DNA from: Dehalococcoidia bacterium
GTDB taxonomy: Bacteria; Chloroflexota; Dehalococcoidia; Dehalococcoidales; Fen-1064
DNA: 35,184 nucleotides
Direction of reading: 5' to 3'
NCBI GenBank assembly: GCA_030691775.1
Contig: JAUYDN010000099.1
Coordinates: 1 to 35,184 of the forward strand
Program-made: the position numbers and the translations under genes
The notes under the pieces: generated by a model
Told to the model about the DNA's origin: nothing
Databases searched by the model: none
What the model saw: only the letters and a program-made list of their open reading frames with translations
In this document: positions 17,201 to 25,569 of the stretch, one piece after another
Numbering within the stretch: the stretch's first letter is position 1
Layout of the letters: each line of letters begins with the position of its first letter

Positions 17201-18573
17201 CAAGCAAGTATTTCGCTAGATTTCGGGGATGTCTGGAAAACCGTCAGGGAATGCTGTTTCAACAAGGCATGAAGAAGGGAGAACCCTGGTACCGTTATGA
17301 ATACTACGACCAGAAGAGGGCGGGTAGTGAAGTTCGCATTATTTGGGCTTTCATTGCGACTCACATTTCGGCATGTGACGGGGTACTCGGTCTGCAGACG
17401 AATCGTTCAATAAATGACTTCATCCCTGGCGCAATTGGGGACCCGAAGTTATTTCTCGCCCTACTCAACTCTTCCTCTGCACTCTTCTACCTTAGGCAAA
17501 TCTGTTTCTGTAAGAGGGAAAGTAGTAACCCTGAAACTGATAACTACTACGAATTCGCGGGAGGCAAAGTAGAACAACTGTCGGTACCCCGCCTACTCCT
17601 GGAAGACAATCACGTGAAAGAACGTACCAGTTTGCTGGCGGGAAAATGCTCCGTACTTGGAGCACTCGTCCCGGGTCTCCATCCGCGTAAGCTCTTCGAG
17701 ATGCCGCGCGAAGCCTATACAGACTGGTACGGCGGCATCCGAGGTTACCAGTTGCCTCATCCCGCTCTGAACCTCAAGTGGAGAACGGCAAGCGAGCTGC
17801 TTAGGGCATGGCGTTGGGCAATTGATGAAATGCATACCATCCGCAGACAGATGATTGCCTTACAAGAAGAAATGGACTGGCTGATGTACGGCGCCTATCA
17901 GATACTGCCCCTAAACCACCCTGCGGTAAACCTGCATGGCCCTCCGCAACCCCAAGCCATCGACCGTATAGAACGTCCCTATCGTCTGGTGCAGAACAAC
18001 CAATCCTCTCCACCTGACTGGAGCGTGGAGCAAAGAAGACTTTGGCAGGCGCGCCTCGATGCCATTGCGGAGGAAGAATTTATTGGACAGGTAGAAAATC
18101 CGGCTTACAAACGGCGTTGGGAAGAACCCTTCGGTGATAAAGATTTCCTCACGGCGTATGAATGGTGGCTCAGGGAAAAGGCTGAGTGGTGGCTGGAAAA
18201 CAAACACAAAGGTGGCCCCATCAGTCTGGATGTGTGGGCAGCCGAACTATGGCAGGACAGACGCGTGAGAGCTGCATACGAAGCTGCCTTGGAGATTGGG
18301 CAAGCAATAGGAGACAAAGACTACCAGCGTGAAGCTGAAAATGGCAATCAAGCCCGGCACCTGAAGCGCGTTATCGAAGAAGAGACAGTGCCGGACCGGC
18401 GAGATGCATTTAAGAAAAAACACGAGAAACTGCGCAGCATTAGTGCCGAGAAACATTTGCCTAATGGCGTGCCCAGGGAAAGGTTCCGCTCGGTTACAGA
18501 TAAACCTGGCTATTACGTATGGGCGGGGAAGGACATCTGGGGCGGCGTTCAAGGAGATAAATGGGATGACTGA
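14272..18573 (+). CDS. Eco57I/PglX-like N6-adenine DNA methyltransferase
   Basis: Motif I RACDPAVGSGAFPVGLLQEV and motif IV FDVIVGNPPFVTARNPEKREQY, GSYYTPRCVVHFI; TRD-like region follows. ATG 14272 preceded by CAGGAG. Confidence 0.9.
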   Translation: MNVADQVQQQLRALNGYDALLALFEALGFSYANEPHSTVDWTESVKRDVSDFRLAARHGAFNVFYVVIPESHMFSRERQITSKILATEPHSLIVFTEPAHRLWHFVHVRYDERLERRKQLRRFVVDLGEEHTETRLRTTAERLARIAIQPSEQVSVLEMQERCDEAFRISEVTRGFLKSFVSVVADLTNALLKNNPALLKTEPEALCQAQLLMDRLVFLYFVQKKNWLNGEPAYLYLRFRKCYEADHGQDTFYRERLLPLFRALSHRAAQRPHTDDGKDEALPFLNGGLFDLPLSYGTANPPIDERLRLPNQALYSVFEDFLERYNFTTTEDTPLDVEVAINPEVIGTIFETFVLTSENEPETNAPDRRKATGSYYTPRCVVHFICQAVFRRYLASRTGIAERVVKELVEYLPAQQLSSDEEKELVGLMSVKDAEKLREAAVQIRACDPAVGSGAFPVGLLQEVVKLVSLLDLRIKGRDYIQHLNYAHDLKKRVIEECLYGVDIQEQAVQICELRLWLSLVVDYETDERLPLIERISQIEPLPNLTFRIRVGDSLIDQIFGRNWDVKNQRHDDLTSELTARKRSYYESQTPEGKRDLERQIIVLQLRLLERLLEAERLETGADLPMLDEMVSAQQRLRVTYIKMRLQEIDDLLKHCRTAMGQANQPVAEAWEHTRRFDAIRKQLGVSFIWELDFAEAFDPARSGNGDNKKGFDVIVGNPPFVTARNPEKREQYRRRWPTSCYKKYHLLAPFTELALSKLLRKGGQLGYIVSNAFATRDFGKPLVEQVFQQMELQNVVDCSGLMFPGHGTPTCILLGYTVANRPKLTTYLCGTKPGMGQLHEEAEETELWAEIEDGWENPTFKGKRMEVAEWTEDVARAHPWSLNAAGTNLKDSMEEGSSMLDGYSPYSVSYSTVSGKDAVFVLPFDSSRRFLLKDLARLFVLGEELRDWSVTPSQLAIHPFSDDGLLLEPELLSAGASKYFARFRGCLENRQGMLFQQGMKKGEPWYRYEYYDQKRAGSEVRIIWAFIATHISACDGVLGLQTNRSINDFIPGAIGDPKLFLALLNSSSALFYLRQICFCKRESSNPETDNYYEFAGGKVEQLSVPRLLLEDNHVKERTSLLAGKCSVLGALVPGLHPRKLFEMPREAYTDWYGGIRGYQLPHPALNLKWRTASELLRAWRWAIDEMHTIRRQMIALQEEMDWLMYGAYQILPLNHPAVNLHGPPQPQAIDRIERPYRLVQNNQSSPPDWSVEQRRLWQARLDAIAEEEFIGQVENPAYKRRWEEPFGDKDFLTAYEWWLREKAEWWLENKHKGGPISLDVWAAELWQDRRVRAAYEAALEIGQAIGDKDYQREAENGNQARHLKRVIEEETVPDRRDAFKKKHEKLRSISAEKHLPNGVPRERFRSVTDKPGYYVWAGKDIWGGVQGDKWDD

Positions 18574-21500
18574 CCGGCTGATAGATAACCAGGACTTACG
18601 CCTTTCTGACGCTCTCAGTGAGCTCATTCCACACGCTACGGTGGCGCGATTCGCGGTGGGCTATTTCTTCATTTCCGGGTTCAACGCCCTCGCGGACAAA
18701 ATAGGTAAACTCGACAAGCTGCAATTGCTTATTGGCACCACCAGTAGCAAAGAGACCATTGAGCAACTGGCGCTCGGTTACCGCCGCCGCGAGCTAATTG
18801 AAGAGAAACTGAGAGAACAGCGGTTTGTAGCCGTGGAACGGGCAATCGGGGAGACTGTAACCAGTATCCGTCAAGAAATCAGCGAGCTGCAACCCGGCGA
18901 GCGCGAAGAAAAGACAATCGCCACGCTCGCTGAGCTTATTACGTCTGGCAAAATCGAAGTCAAGGTCTACACACGTGGGACATTGCACGCCAAAGCCTAC
19001 ATTTTCGACTATCGGCATCCCCAGCCCAATTCTAAGGGCATCGGTATTGTCGGCTCCAGCAATCTCACTGAGCCTGGCCTGACCGTAAACAGTGAGCTCA
19101 ATGTTCAGGTAGACGACGACGCAAATGTTATGACTGGTGAAGGGCTCCACCGCGACTTGTGCACGTGGTTTGATAGGCTCTGGGCAGATGCAAAGCCATT
19201 CTCAACAGAGCTGATGAATGAATTAAAGGAAAGCTGGGCCCTTACCGTCGCCCGCCCGTACGATGTCTACCTGAAGATGCTCTTCGAACTGGTGCGGAGC
19301 AGACTCGAAGGTGATGGTTCGAAACTGATTTTGCCGGAAGAGATTCCGCTCGCGGCATATCAAAAAGTGGCGGTACAGCAAGCAATCCGCATGGTCGACC
19401 AGTACGGAGGGGCCTTCGTGGCAGATGTGGTGGGTGTAGGGAAGACTTTTGTTGGCTCGGCCGTTGCCCGCTTCTATTATGAATCAGAAAAACGCCGGCC
19501 GCTCATCATTTGTCCCAACGCACTCGTGGAGATGTGGGAAAAGTACAGCAAGATGTGGTTCCTCAATGCGGAAATCGTTTCCATGAGTATGCTGCGGGAA
19601 CAGTCTGCGGAAGGCGCAGACAGGAAAATCTCCGGGCTGGACGAAGAACTGGTGCAGCACTGCGGCTTCGTGCTTATTGATGAAAGTCACAACTTCCGGT
19701 ATTCAGATAGCCAGCGCTATCGGGTACTCTCGGACTTCCTGATGGAGGGCACGGACCGGAAGGTTCTATTGCTCACTGCCACTCCCTACAACAAATCGGC
19801 GCTGGACATTTATAACCAGCTAAAATTGTTCCACCACAACGAGACGACGATGATACCGGTCGAGCCCCGCAATCTGAAGCAGTATTTCAAACGAGTGGAG
19901 GATGGAGAACGGCGGCTCTCCGACCTATTGGTCCACATGCTCGTAAGACGGACCCGTTGGCAATTACTCCGCTGGTACGGGTACGACGAGAACACTGATA
20001 AAGCGGTAGATACTCACAACTTCCAACCTTACCTCAACAGCGAGAAACGTGCCTACCTCCGCTTCTATGATGCGGCGGGCACACTATCTAAGAAATTCTT
20101 CCCCTTACGGGAATTGGAGACAATCGATTACTGCATTGACGACGTATACGGTAATCTCTTCGGCAAATCGCTCTACGACCAGATTGTGGCTTTGCTGCAC
20201 AGGCGTAAAACCAGTATCAGTGAGGAAACACTCGAGGACGAGCCGGCGCCGGCGTCCGACCCCAGAGCGCTTACCTACGCTCGGTATGGGCTATGGAATT
20301 ACGTCAAACCGGAGTGGAAAAACGACGCTCGTTATAAGAGACTGGTGAGAGCCGGGAAGAACCTGCGCGGACTTATCCGCACTAGCCTTTTTAAGCGTCT
20401 CGAAAGCTCCGTGGAGGCTTTTCGCAAAAGCATCGGCCGGCAGGTAACTGTGCATGAGAACTTCTTGGCGGCACTCAGTAACGGGAAAATCGCTGCCGGT
20501 GAAAGGGCCGCCGACCTATTAGAAATTGACCGGGATGATACCGAAGAAGCGTTACAGTCCTTTCTCAATGCGCTTGAAGAATTCGAAGAGCAACGTGGCT
20601 TTCATTATGACATCGACGCCTTCGAGAAGGAGCACCTGCGCGCTGACGTGGAGCACGACCTAGACACTTTCCGTGACATCAATGAAATGGTGAGCACTGC
20701 AAAGATTCCCGCTTCAAACGACGACAAGCTGAAGACCCTTATGAAACAGCTGCTAAAATTAAGACAGAAAGGGAAAGTCATTCTCTTCACTCAATATGAG
20801 GATACAGCCAAGTACCTGATGGACAATCTGCCAACTGCCCTACGCTCGCATGCCGCTTTGGTTACCGGCGAAACCGAGAACAAGATGAGTGTTGTCAGGC
20901 GTTTCGCACCAGAAGCCAATGAATACGCTCCTGGGCGGGGTCAGGAACTGCATCTATTGATTGCTACGGATGTATTATCCGAAGGTCTAAACCTACAAGA
21001 CTGCCACCAGGTCGTCAACTATGACCTGCATTGGAATCCCGTCCGGTTAATTCAACGGTTTGGACGCATCGACCGCGTCGGCTCTAACCATGACAGGATT
21101 TTCGCCTTCAATTTCTTGCCAGAAAAGGCCGCAGAGCATGAGCTGGGGTTAAGCGAGAAGCTACGGGCAAGAATCAGTGAGTTCAATGAGATATTGGGGC
21201 TTGATTCACAAGTACTTGATAACAAGGAGAAGGTAAATACTGAGGCAGTCTATGCAGTCTACGAGGAAAAAGGCGGCAGACACTTGGGCGCTTTTGAAGC
21301 AGGAGAAACTGACCTGGTCGGAGTCACGCTGGCGGAAGCTGAGGAGTTCTTCCGGGATTTACGGGAGAAAGCGCCTGCAGAATATGACCGCATTAAGAAC
21401 TTGCGAGATGGCATCCGCACAGCCCGTTCGACGGGCGAAAAAAAAGTGCTTGTATTGTGCCGTGCCGGTGACTTCCTGCATCTGTATGTGCGTAATCTCG

Positions 21501-21973
21501 ATGACCAGTCTGTAGACATTGACACTCTTGACGCACTTAATCTTTTGAAATGCGGGCCAGAGGAGTTACCGGCGGAGCTTCCTAGAAACCTAAATGGCAT
21601 TCTAACAACGGTGAAGCTGAAACTCACAAATGATGTCGACGAGCTATGGAAACAAAGCCGCACCAAGAGTCCGCTTAGCCCAGGGCAAAAATACGTTCGC
21701 GACGGATTGGAACGATTGCGTGTGCAATTACCTCACTTGGATGCCGACGGGGGACTTAGCCGTCTTGCCGAAGCCACTGTGAAAACACGTCAGCGGCGTT
21801 TCCAGCGGGCATGCGATAGATTGCGCCGGGATAAAGTAGCTGGAGAAGCACTACTAAGGAGAACCCGACAGCTGTACTATGACTGTGCCCTTCACATTGA
21901 AGTCGCCGCCGTCAAGGAAGAAGAGATTGAAACCAGGATACCGAGAATTGTTGCGGTGGCGGCGCTGGTGTAG
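18566..21973 (+). CDS. PLD(HKD)-domain SNF2-family helicase
   Basis: HAKAYIFD (HxKx4D) with GSSNLTEPGL; DVVGVGKTFVG (motif I), LIDESHNFR (II), LLTATPYN (III), ATDVLSEGLNLQDCHQVVNYDLHWNPVRLIQRFGRIDRVGS (V/VI). ATG 18566 overlaps the methylase TGA by 8 nt. Confidence 0.92.
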   Translation: MTDRLIDNQDLRLSDALSELIPHATVARFAVGYFFISGFNALADKIGKLDKLQLLIGTTSSKETIEQLALGYRRRELIEEKLREQRFVAVERAIGETVTSIRQEISELQPGEREEKTIATLAELITSGKIEVKVYTRGTLHAKAYIFDYRHPQPNSKGIGIVGSSNLTEPGLTVNSELNVQVDDDANVMTGEGLHRDLCTWFDRLWADAKPFSTELMNELKESWALTVARPYDVYLKMLFELVRSRLEGDGSKLILPEEIPLAAYQKVAVQQAIRMVDQYGGAFVADVVGVGKTFVGSAVARFYYESEKRRPLIICPNALVEMWEKYSKMWFLNAEIVSMSMLREQSAEGADRKISGLDEELVQHCGFVLIDESHNFRYSDSQRYRVLSDFLMEGTDRKVLLLTATPYNKSALDIYNQLKLFHHNETTMIPVEPRNLKQYFKRVEDGERRLSDLLVHMLVRRTRWQLLRWYGYDENTDKAVDTHNFQPYLNSEKRAYLRFYDAAGTLSKKFFPLRELETIDYCIDDVYGNLFGKSLYDQIVALLHRRKTSISEETLEDEPAPASDPRALTYARYGLWNYVKPEWKNDARYKRLVRAGKNLRGLIRTSLFKRLESSVEAFRKSIGRQVTVHENFLAALSNGKIAAGERAADLLEIDRDDTEEALQSFLNALEEFEEQRGFHYDIDAFEKEHLRADVEHDLDTFRDINEMVSTAKIPASNDDKLKTLMKQLLKLRQKGKVILFTQYEDTAKYLMDNLPTALRSHAALVTGETENKMSVVRRFAPEANEYAPGRGQELHLLIATDVLSEGLNLQDCHQVVNYDLHWNPVRLIQRFGRIDRVGSNHDRIFAFNFLPEKAAEHELGLSEKLRARISEFNEILGLDSQVLDNKEKVNTEAVYAVYEEKGGRHLGAFEAGETDLVGVTLAEAEEFFRDLREKAPAEYDRIKNLRDGIRTARSTGEKKVLVLCRAGDFLHLYVRNLDDQSVDIDTLDALNLLKCGPEELPAELPRNLNGILTTVKLKLTNDVDELWKQSRTKSPLSPGQKYVRDGLERLRVQLPHLDADGGLSRLAEATVKTRQRRFQRACDRLRRDKVAGEALLRRTRQLYYDCALHIEVAAVKEEEIETRIPRIVAVAALV

Positions 21974-22246
21974 TCAATCGCAACAAATATAAATACACGG
22001 GTTCTCAATGTTCAAGTCGTAATTATCGGCGTTTGCCGAAGTATAGTCACCATTCGAGACTGCACATTTCGTCATGTTGTGTTATGAACCCCTGTCCGTG
22101 CGGAATGTAGTTACGACAATCGAGAGGGAGGTGGTTTTGAAATAGGGTTGCGGTCACCGGTGCCCCCGAGATGCAGCAAGGTAAATGAGGTTAGTGCTGA
22201 CAAGAAACCAGCCCATGTGTATAATTGGAACACAGAGAACTACGCC

Positions 22247-22588
22247 ATGTCTGAAACTACTTCTGCTCAAATGGAAAAGCGTCAGCGTGTCATGGGGTGG
22301 GTGGCTGTAGCACTATCCACGCTGGCCGCCTCAGTCCTGGGCATCGTCGCCGGTGAAGAGGTCATCATGCGCGACTGGCTTGGCGCCCTTTCGCACGCGG
22401 CTCAAATGTTGGTCGTAATAGTAGCTACCCTGGTCGCCCTGCGCTGGCCGCAATTTGGTGGCAGCCTCCTTGTGCTGGCCGGACTGGGGTTTATGTTACA
22501 GCTTGCACTAGTACTACTACGTTATGTTGCATTCGACGACATATGCCAACATATATTATTGCTTCGATGTCTCGGTCATGAAAGGTAA
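22247..22588 (+). CDS. small multi-pass membrane protein
   Basis: MSETTSAQMEKRQRVMGWVAVALSTLAASVLGIVAG...MLVVIVATLVALRW...SLLVLAGLGFMLQLALVLLRYVAF; about three hydrophobic segments. TATAAT at 22220. Confidence 0.55.
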   Translation: MSETTSAQMEKRQRVMGWVAVALSTLAASVLGIVAGEEVIMRDWLGALSHAAQMLVVIVATLVALRWPQFGGSLLVLAGLGFMLQLALVLLRYVAFDDICQHILLLRCLGHER

Positions 22589-22636
22589 AGAGGGAGAGCA
22601 GTTCCAAGCTGACTTTGGGTACTTAACGCAGTAGTA

Positions 22637-23964
22637 CTAGCAGGGTGCTGAAAAACGGGTGTTGGTGGGCATTTCTTCAGCCCTGATGCCTCTTTGTTGA
22701 TAATTCCTCACTGCTTTTTAGTTTTCGAAGTCGCTGGAAGGGGCTAAAACTGGTGTTTCGAGCCCGGTTTCAGTTTATTAGGCATAGTTCACCCCCAGCG
22801 GGCATGGCCAAGGCAAGTTTGGCCATCCTCACCAGGTTGTAGGCCACAGCGGTGAGCTCCCACCAGAGCCGGTTGCGCACCAACCCCTTATACCTGAGCT
22901 TGCGACCTCCGCCGACTGTCTTCACCCAGCCAAATATCTCCTCGACACGCTTGCGTATCCGCTGACTGGCTTGATAACCCGTATGGCGGGTGGTGCGTCC
23001 ATCCACCTTCGAAGTCTGGCGGCGGGCTACATGGGGCGTGATGTTCATTCTACGGCACATGGTGACGAAATCCTGTGTGTCGTAGCCCTTGTCTGCCCCG
23101 ACGGTAATCCGGCGTGACACCGGCACTCCCTCCAGCATGTCCAGCGCCGCGTCACGTTCCGCCGTGCCGGTAGCCTGAGTAAAGGTGACATCTACTACCA
23201 TGCCATTGCGGTTCTCCATCAGGACGTGGCCGGCAAAACATAGCTTGGCTTCCTTACCACGTCCCTTCCTGGCCAGCCACGCCTCGGGGTCCGTAGTCGA
23301 TTGGTGAGTATCATTCGTCCGCTGTTCCCCATGGAAGTCTACGCTGGGATTCTTCTCCCCGGTAGTGGGTGTGTCATTGCCCGCATCCTTGGGACGAAAA
23401 CTCTTCAAGGATGCCCACGCCTCCAGTAACGTGCCATCTACGGTGAAGTGGTCCTCTGATAGCAGCCTGCGCCGCCGCGCCTCTTCCAGTACCACTACCA
23501 GGAACTCCCTCGCCACGTCATGCTCTAGCAGTCTCTCCTTGTTCTTGGAGAAGGTCGAGGCATCAAACGCCGGGTCTATTATGTTGAGGTCCAGAAACCA
23601 CTTGAACAGCAGGTCGTACTGTAGTCGTTCACAGAACTGGCGCTCACTGCGCACCGAGTACAGGGCAATTAGTAGACATGCTTTGAGCAGGTGCTCGGGT
23701 GGTATTGAAGGCCGACCTGTCTCGGCATACATCCGGCTGAACGTAGGAGACAGCTCCCGCAGAGCGTTATCCACAATCGGTTTGATTTGACGTATAGGGT
23801 GGTCTTCAGGCACTAACTGGTCGGCCGTCACCAGACTGAGCATCGTCACCTGCGCATCTGCTTTGCCACGCATCTAAGCCTCCGATTATCTCGTTGGCTC
23901 TAATCTACCACAACCCGCAGGCTAAGTCAGCTACCCCCAAGAGACTTTTTCAGCACCCTGCTAG
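22637..23964. mobile_element. complete IS5/IS1182-like insertion sequence (22641-23960) with CTAG target duplication
   Basis: CAGGGTGCTGAAAAA (22641-22655) matches the reverse complement of TTTTTCAGCACCCTG (23946-23960); CTAG at 22637-22640 and 23961-23964; one full-length transposase inside. Confidence 0.93.
22770..23873 (-). CDS. IS5/IS1182-like DDE transposase
   Basis: DUF772-like N-terminus (MYAETGRPSIPPEHLLKACLLIALYSVRSERQFCERLQYDLLFKWFLDLN), DDE domain (FTVDGTLLEAWAS, GADKGYDTQDF, RIRKRVEEIFGWVKTVGG). Confidence 0.93.
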   Translation of the reverse strand: MRGKADAQVTMLSLVTADQLVPEDHPIRQIKPIVDNALRELSPTFSRMYAETGRPSIPPEHLLKACLLIALYSVRSERQFCERLQYDLLFKWFLDLNIIDPAFDASTFSKNKERLLEHDVAREFLVVVLEEARRRRLLSEDHFTVDGTLLEAWASLKSFRPKDAGNDTPTTGEKNPSVDFHGEQRTNDTHQSTTDPEAWLARKGRGKEAKLCFAGHVLMENRNGMVVDVTFTQATGTAERDAALDMLEGVPVSRRITVGADKGYDTQDFVTMCRRMNITPHVARRQTSKVDGRTTRHTGYQASQRIRKRVEEIFGWVKTVGGGRKLRYKGLVRNRLWWELTAVAYNLVRMAKLALAMPAGGELCLIN

Positions 23965-23994
23965 AGTTGGCGCGGGCACGGCAATTAACTGCCT

Positions 23995-24798
23995 ATGCGA
24001 TACGTGGCGGGATCATTTTGGCAGACGAAGCCCCTTGAAATTACGTGGAATTGGGTATTGACAGATTGCCTTCCTCATGGTAACCTTAATGTCGACCAAG
24101 CGATTGCTCGAAAACGTGAAAGTGGGTCTGCGACATTGAGTGACATTCGTAGCTACAGCCGGAATCAGGCACTGGTTGAGCAGCGCCGTCTGGAGCTTCT
24201 GCATACCGCGGCTCGGGTTTTCGCCAGAAACGGATATCACAGGACGACTACCCGGCAGTTGGCTGACGCTTGCGGCATGGGTTCAGGTACGATGTACCAC
24301 TACTTGGGTTCGAAGAGCGACATACTCCGGATGATGCTCGACTACTCTGTGGTCCATATCTACGGGGCCAGCGAGTCCTTTGTGGAGACCTTGCGGCCAG
24401 CCGACCCCGCATATGCGCTTGCCGAAACGATACGGTACCTCTCGCGTTTATTGGCCGAATACCATGATTTGCACAACGTTCTAAACCAGGAAATGGTCCA
24501 CCTGCAATCAGGTGACCAAGAGCTGTTCTTGAATCTGGCGCTCCGGCGTGTAACTATGTTCGAAAAATTGCTCAATGATGGTGTGAAGGCGGGGGTTTTC
24601 AAAGTCAGCGACGTCAGTCATGCGGCTCAGGTGATCAGCTACTTGGTCACCATGTGGGTTAGAAGGTATCTTCTACTTAAAGGCCGTTACACCTTGGAAC
24701 AGCATGCTGACCAATTGACGCTGGAGATCTTGAGGATGCTCGGCGTGCCCGACGAAAACGTGCGTGCGGAGGGCAAGGCAATCACGCTGTGCGATTAA
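23995..24798 (+). CDS. TetR/AcrR family transcriptional regulator
   Basis: RRLELLHTAARVFARNGYHRTTTRQLADACGMGSGTMYHYLGSKSDIL is a TetR HTH. Start uncertain. Confidence 0.9.
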   Translation: MRYVAGSFWQTKPLEITWNWVLTDCLPHGNLNVDQAIARKRESGSATLSDIRSYSRNQALVEQRRLELLHTAARVFARNGYHRTTTRQLADACGMGSGTMYHYLGSKSDILRMMLDYSVVHIYGASESFVETLRPADPAYALAETIRYLSRLLAEYHDLHNVLNQEMVHLQSGDQELFLNLALRRVTMFEKLLNDGVKAGVFKVSDVSHAAQVISYLVTMWVRRYLLLKGRYTLEQHADQLTLEILRMLGVPDENVRAEGKAITLCD

Positions 24799-24836
24799 AA
24801 GAGAACAGCCCGAGTTGACGGTCGAATAAGCGCGAG

Positions 24837-24858
24837 GGTGACTCTTGGGGGAGTCACC
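24837..24858. terminator. hairpin downstream of TetR gene
   Basis: GGTGACTC-TTGGGG-GAGTCACC perfect 8-bp stem; no T run, so terminator role is weak. Confidence 0.35.
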
Positions 24859-25026
24859 ATCAGGAGAGAAAATGACAAAAATGGATAGCGGTCGCTATGC
24901 ACTTTCATTTATCTCTCAAAGTTTTATACCTGCATAATTCTGTCACATTGTCAACAGAGGTCAGGATAACCTTTTACTCAATCATAGTTGGTGGTATAAT
25001 CTTCTCAAAGGCAAGGGAGGCAAATC

Positions 25027-25569
25027 ATGATTAGTTTTGCCCTTGCCTATGTGAGAGGACTAATGGTTAAGTTTAAGCCACTGAAATGGAACGATTATCT
25101 GATATGTCTCCTACACGACAAGGATAATATTAGGAGAACAATAGGTTTGATTCCATATTTTTGGGATGATGATATACATTTCACTCTTGCTTTAAGACCA
25201 ATAAGAAATGTCGAACACCATGATGATATATGGAGTATAAAGTGGCGTTTGTTAGATTTGGATGGTAATCGTCTAAAAGAGGGTAAAGATACTGTCAATA
25301 TTACAAATGCTAAGTGGATGCGTAGATATTTTGGTGGTCCTTGGACATCAGGGAAAAGAAGGGCTATTGTGCTTGGTAATTTAAGTCCGAATAGAAATTA
25401 TATATTGAAAGTCGTTTTAACTAACGGAATAGGCAATAGCGTTGAAGAAGCGATGGCGACATTCAGTACAAAAGATAGAGGAGATTTTTATTCCCAGATA
25501 TTTCTAATCCTATTTAGTATAGTGGCAGCATTGATATTCTCTGCTCTAGCGAAATGGTGTGGGTTATGA
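25027..25569 (+). CDS. unknown protein with C-terminal transmembrane helix
   Basis: Beta-rich soluble part (WSIKWRLLDLDGNRLKEGKDTVNITNAKW) and TM tail (IFLILFSIVAALIFSALAKW); TATAAT at 24995-25000 and GGGAGG RBS upstream; stop overlaps next start. Confidence 0.6.
   Translation: MISFALAYVRGLMVKFKPLKWNDYLICLLHDKDNIRRTIGLIPYFWDDDIHFTLALRPIRNVEHHDDIWSIKWRLLDLDGNRLKEGKDTVNITNAKWMRRYFGGPWTSGKRRAIVLGNLSPNRNYILKVVLTNGIGNSVEEAMATFSTKDRGDFYSQIFLILFSIVAALIFSALAKWCGL

Noticed and set aside
18163-18175. TGGTGGCTCA match to the tRNA 3' end inside the methylase gene
   Set aside because: Short match within conserved coding sequence; does not extend to the T arm or CCA.
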